Translations under genes and position numbers: made by a program
Source of the DNA: Arthrobacter sp. SLBN-122
GTDB taxonomy: Bacteria > Actinomycetota > Actinomycetes > Actinomycetales > Micrococcaceae
Reading direction: 5' to 3'
DNA length: 64,000 nucleotides
Assembly: GCF_006715165.1 (NCBI RefSeq)
Contig: NZ_VFMS01000001.1
Location: 4,154,001-4,218,000, forward strand
The notes under the pieces: generated by a model
Told to the model about the DNA's origin: nothing
The model's input: only the letters and a program-made list of their open reading frames with translations
Database searches by the model: none
Part shown: one piece after another, positions 63,959 to 64,000 of the stretch
Numbering within the stretch: position 1 is the first letter of the stretch
Layout of the letters: each line of letters opens with the position of its first letter

Positions 63959-64000
63959 ATGACGAACCCGCTCCTTGCCGCCAGTCCCCTGCCCTACGGC
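63959..64000 (+). CDS. Start of a probable M3 family metallopeptidase (runs off the right edge)
   Basis: Only 14 codons are visible (MTNPLLAASPLPYG). This N-terminus resembles oligopeptidase A/dipeptidyl carboxypeptidase proteins of the M3 family in related actinobacteria, which begin similarly. GAAAGG lies ten bases before the ATG. The zinc site would be outside the window, so the identity is tentative. The 164-base gap to the ferric-reductase-like gene holds no clear structure. Confidence 0.45.
   Translation, partial: MTNPLLAASPLPYG

Overview
The window is high-GC, gene-dense chromosomal DNA from an actinobacterium, most likely a Micrococcaceae member of the Arthrobacter/Pseudarthrobacter group. 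The evidence is the actinobacterial gene order pyrR-pyrB-pyrC-(small membrane gene)-carA-carB-pyrF-mihF-gmk-rpoZ-coaBC-metK-priA. The series rpsD-DUF948-alaS-ruvX-mltG-aroE-aroC-aroK-aroB-efp-nusB and pdxT-yebC-ruvCAB-yajC-secDF-rel point the same way, as do lineage markers (mIHF, a helicase-dead PriA, an acVLRF1 release factor). Nothing looks recently transferred: I saw no insertion sequence, phage gene, CRISPR array, tRNA or rRNA. No stretch longer than 300 bases lacks a gene.

Layout. 1-560: 5' end of leuS (minus strand) behind a leader with a leucine-rich peptide and an intrinsic terminator. 556-2094: FAD oxidoreductase fused to a Rieske domain. 2218-7531: glycerol block glpD-glpF-glpK with a divergent SorC-type regulator. 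7551-10431: aldo/keto reductase, alpha/beta hydrolase and glycosyltransferase, tightly spaced. 10461-25566: one long minus-strand series covering de novo pyrimidine synthesis, then mIHF, guanylate kinase, RNA polymerase omega, CoA synthesis, SAM synthetase and PriA, with a PyrR-binding RNA loop at its head. 25746-27023: a PrsW-like membrane protease on the plus strand. 27091-38225: a second minus-strand series with translation genes (alaS, efp), nusB, ruvX, mltG and the shikimate pathway. 38371-46809: rpsD, rarA, acVLRF1, a GNAT protein, aspS, an APC transporter and hisS. 47040-50425: a membrane cyclophilin, a DUF349 protein and an AbiEi-like protein on the plus strand. 50306-60232: rel, secF, secD, yajC, ruvB, ruvA, ruvC, yebC and pdxT on the minus strand. 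60324-62368: murT-gatD, which amidates lipid II. 62433-63794: a ferric-reductase-like flavoprotein. 63959-64000: the first codons of a probable M3 peptidase.

Most of the content is housekeeping. The parts most worth a second look are regulatory or family-deviant: the predicted leucine attenuator of leuS; the PyrR loop placed directly on the pyrR ribosome-binding site; a 25% histidine cytoplasmic segment in MltG; MurT without the usual four-cysteine zinc ribbon; palindromes between divergent genes (glpD/regulator, aspS/transporter, hisS/cyclophilin); and an AbiEi-like gene whose 3' end runs antisense into rel. I did not find a clearly new multi-gene system. Start codons were chosen by eye from Shine-Dalgarno sequences, overlaps and family N-termini; GTG and TTG starts are common here.
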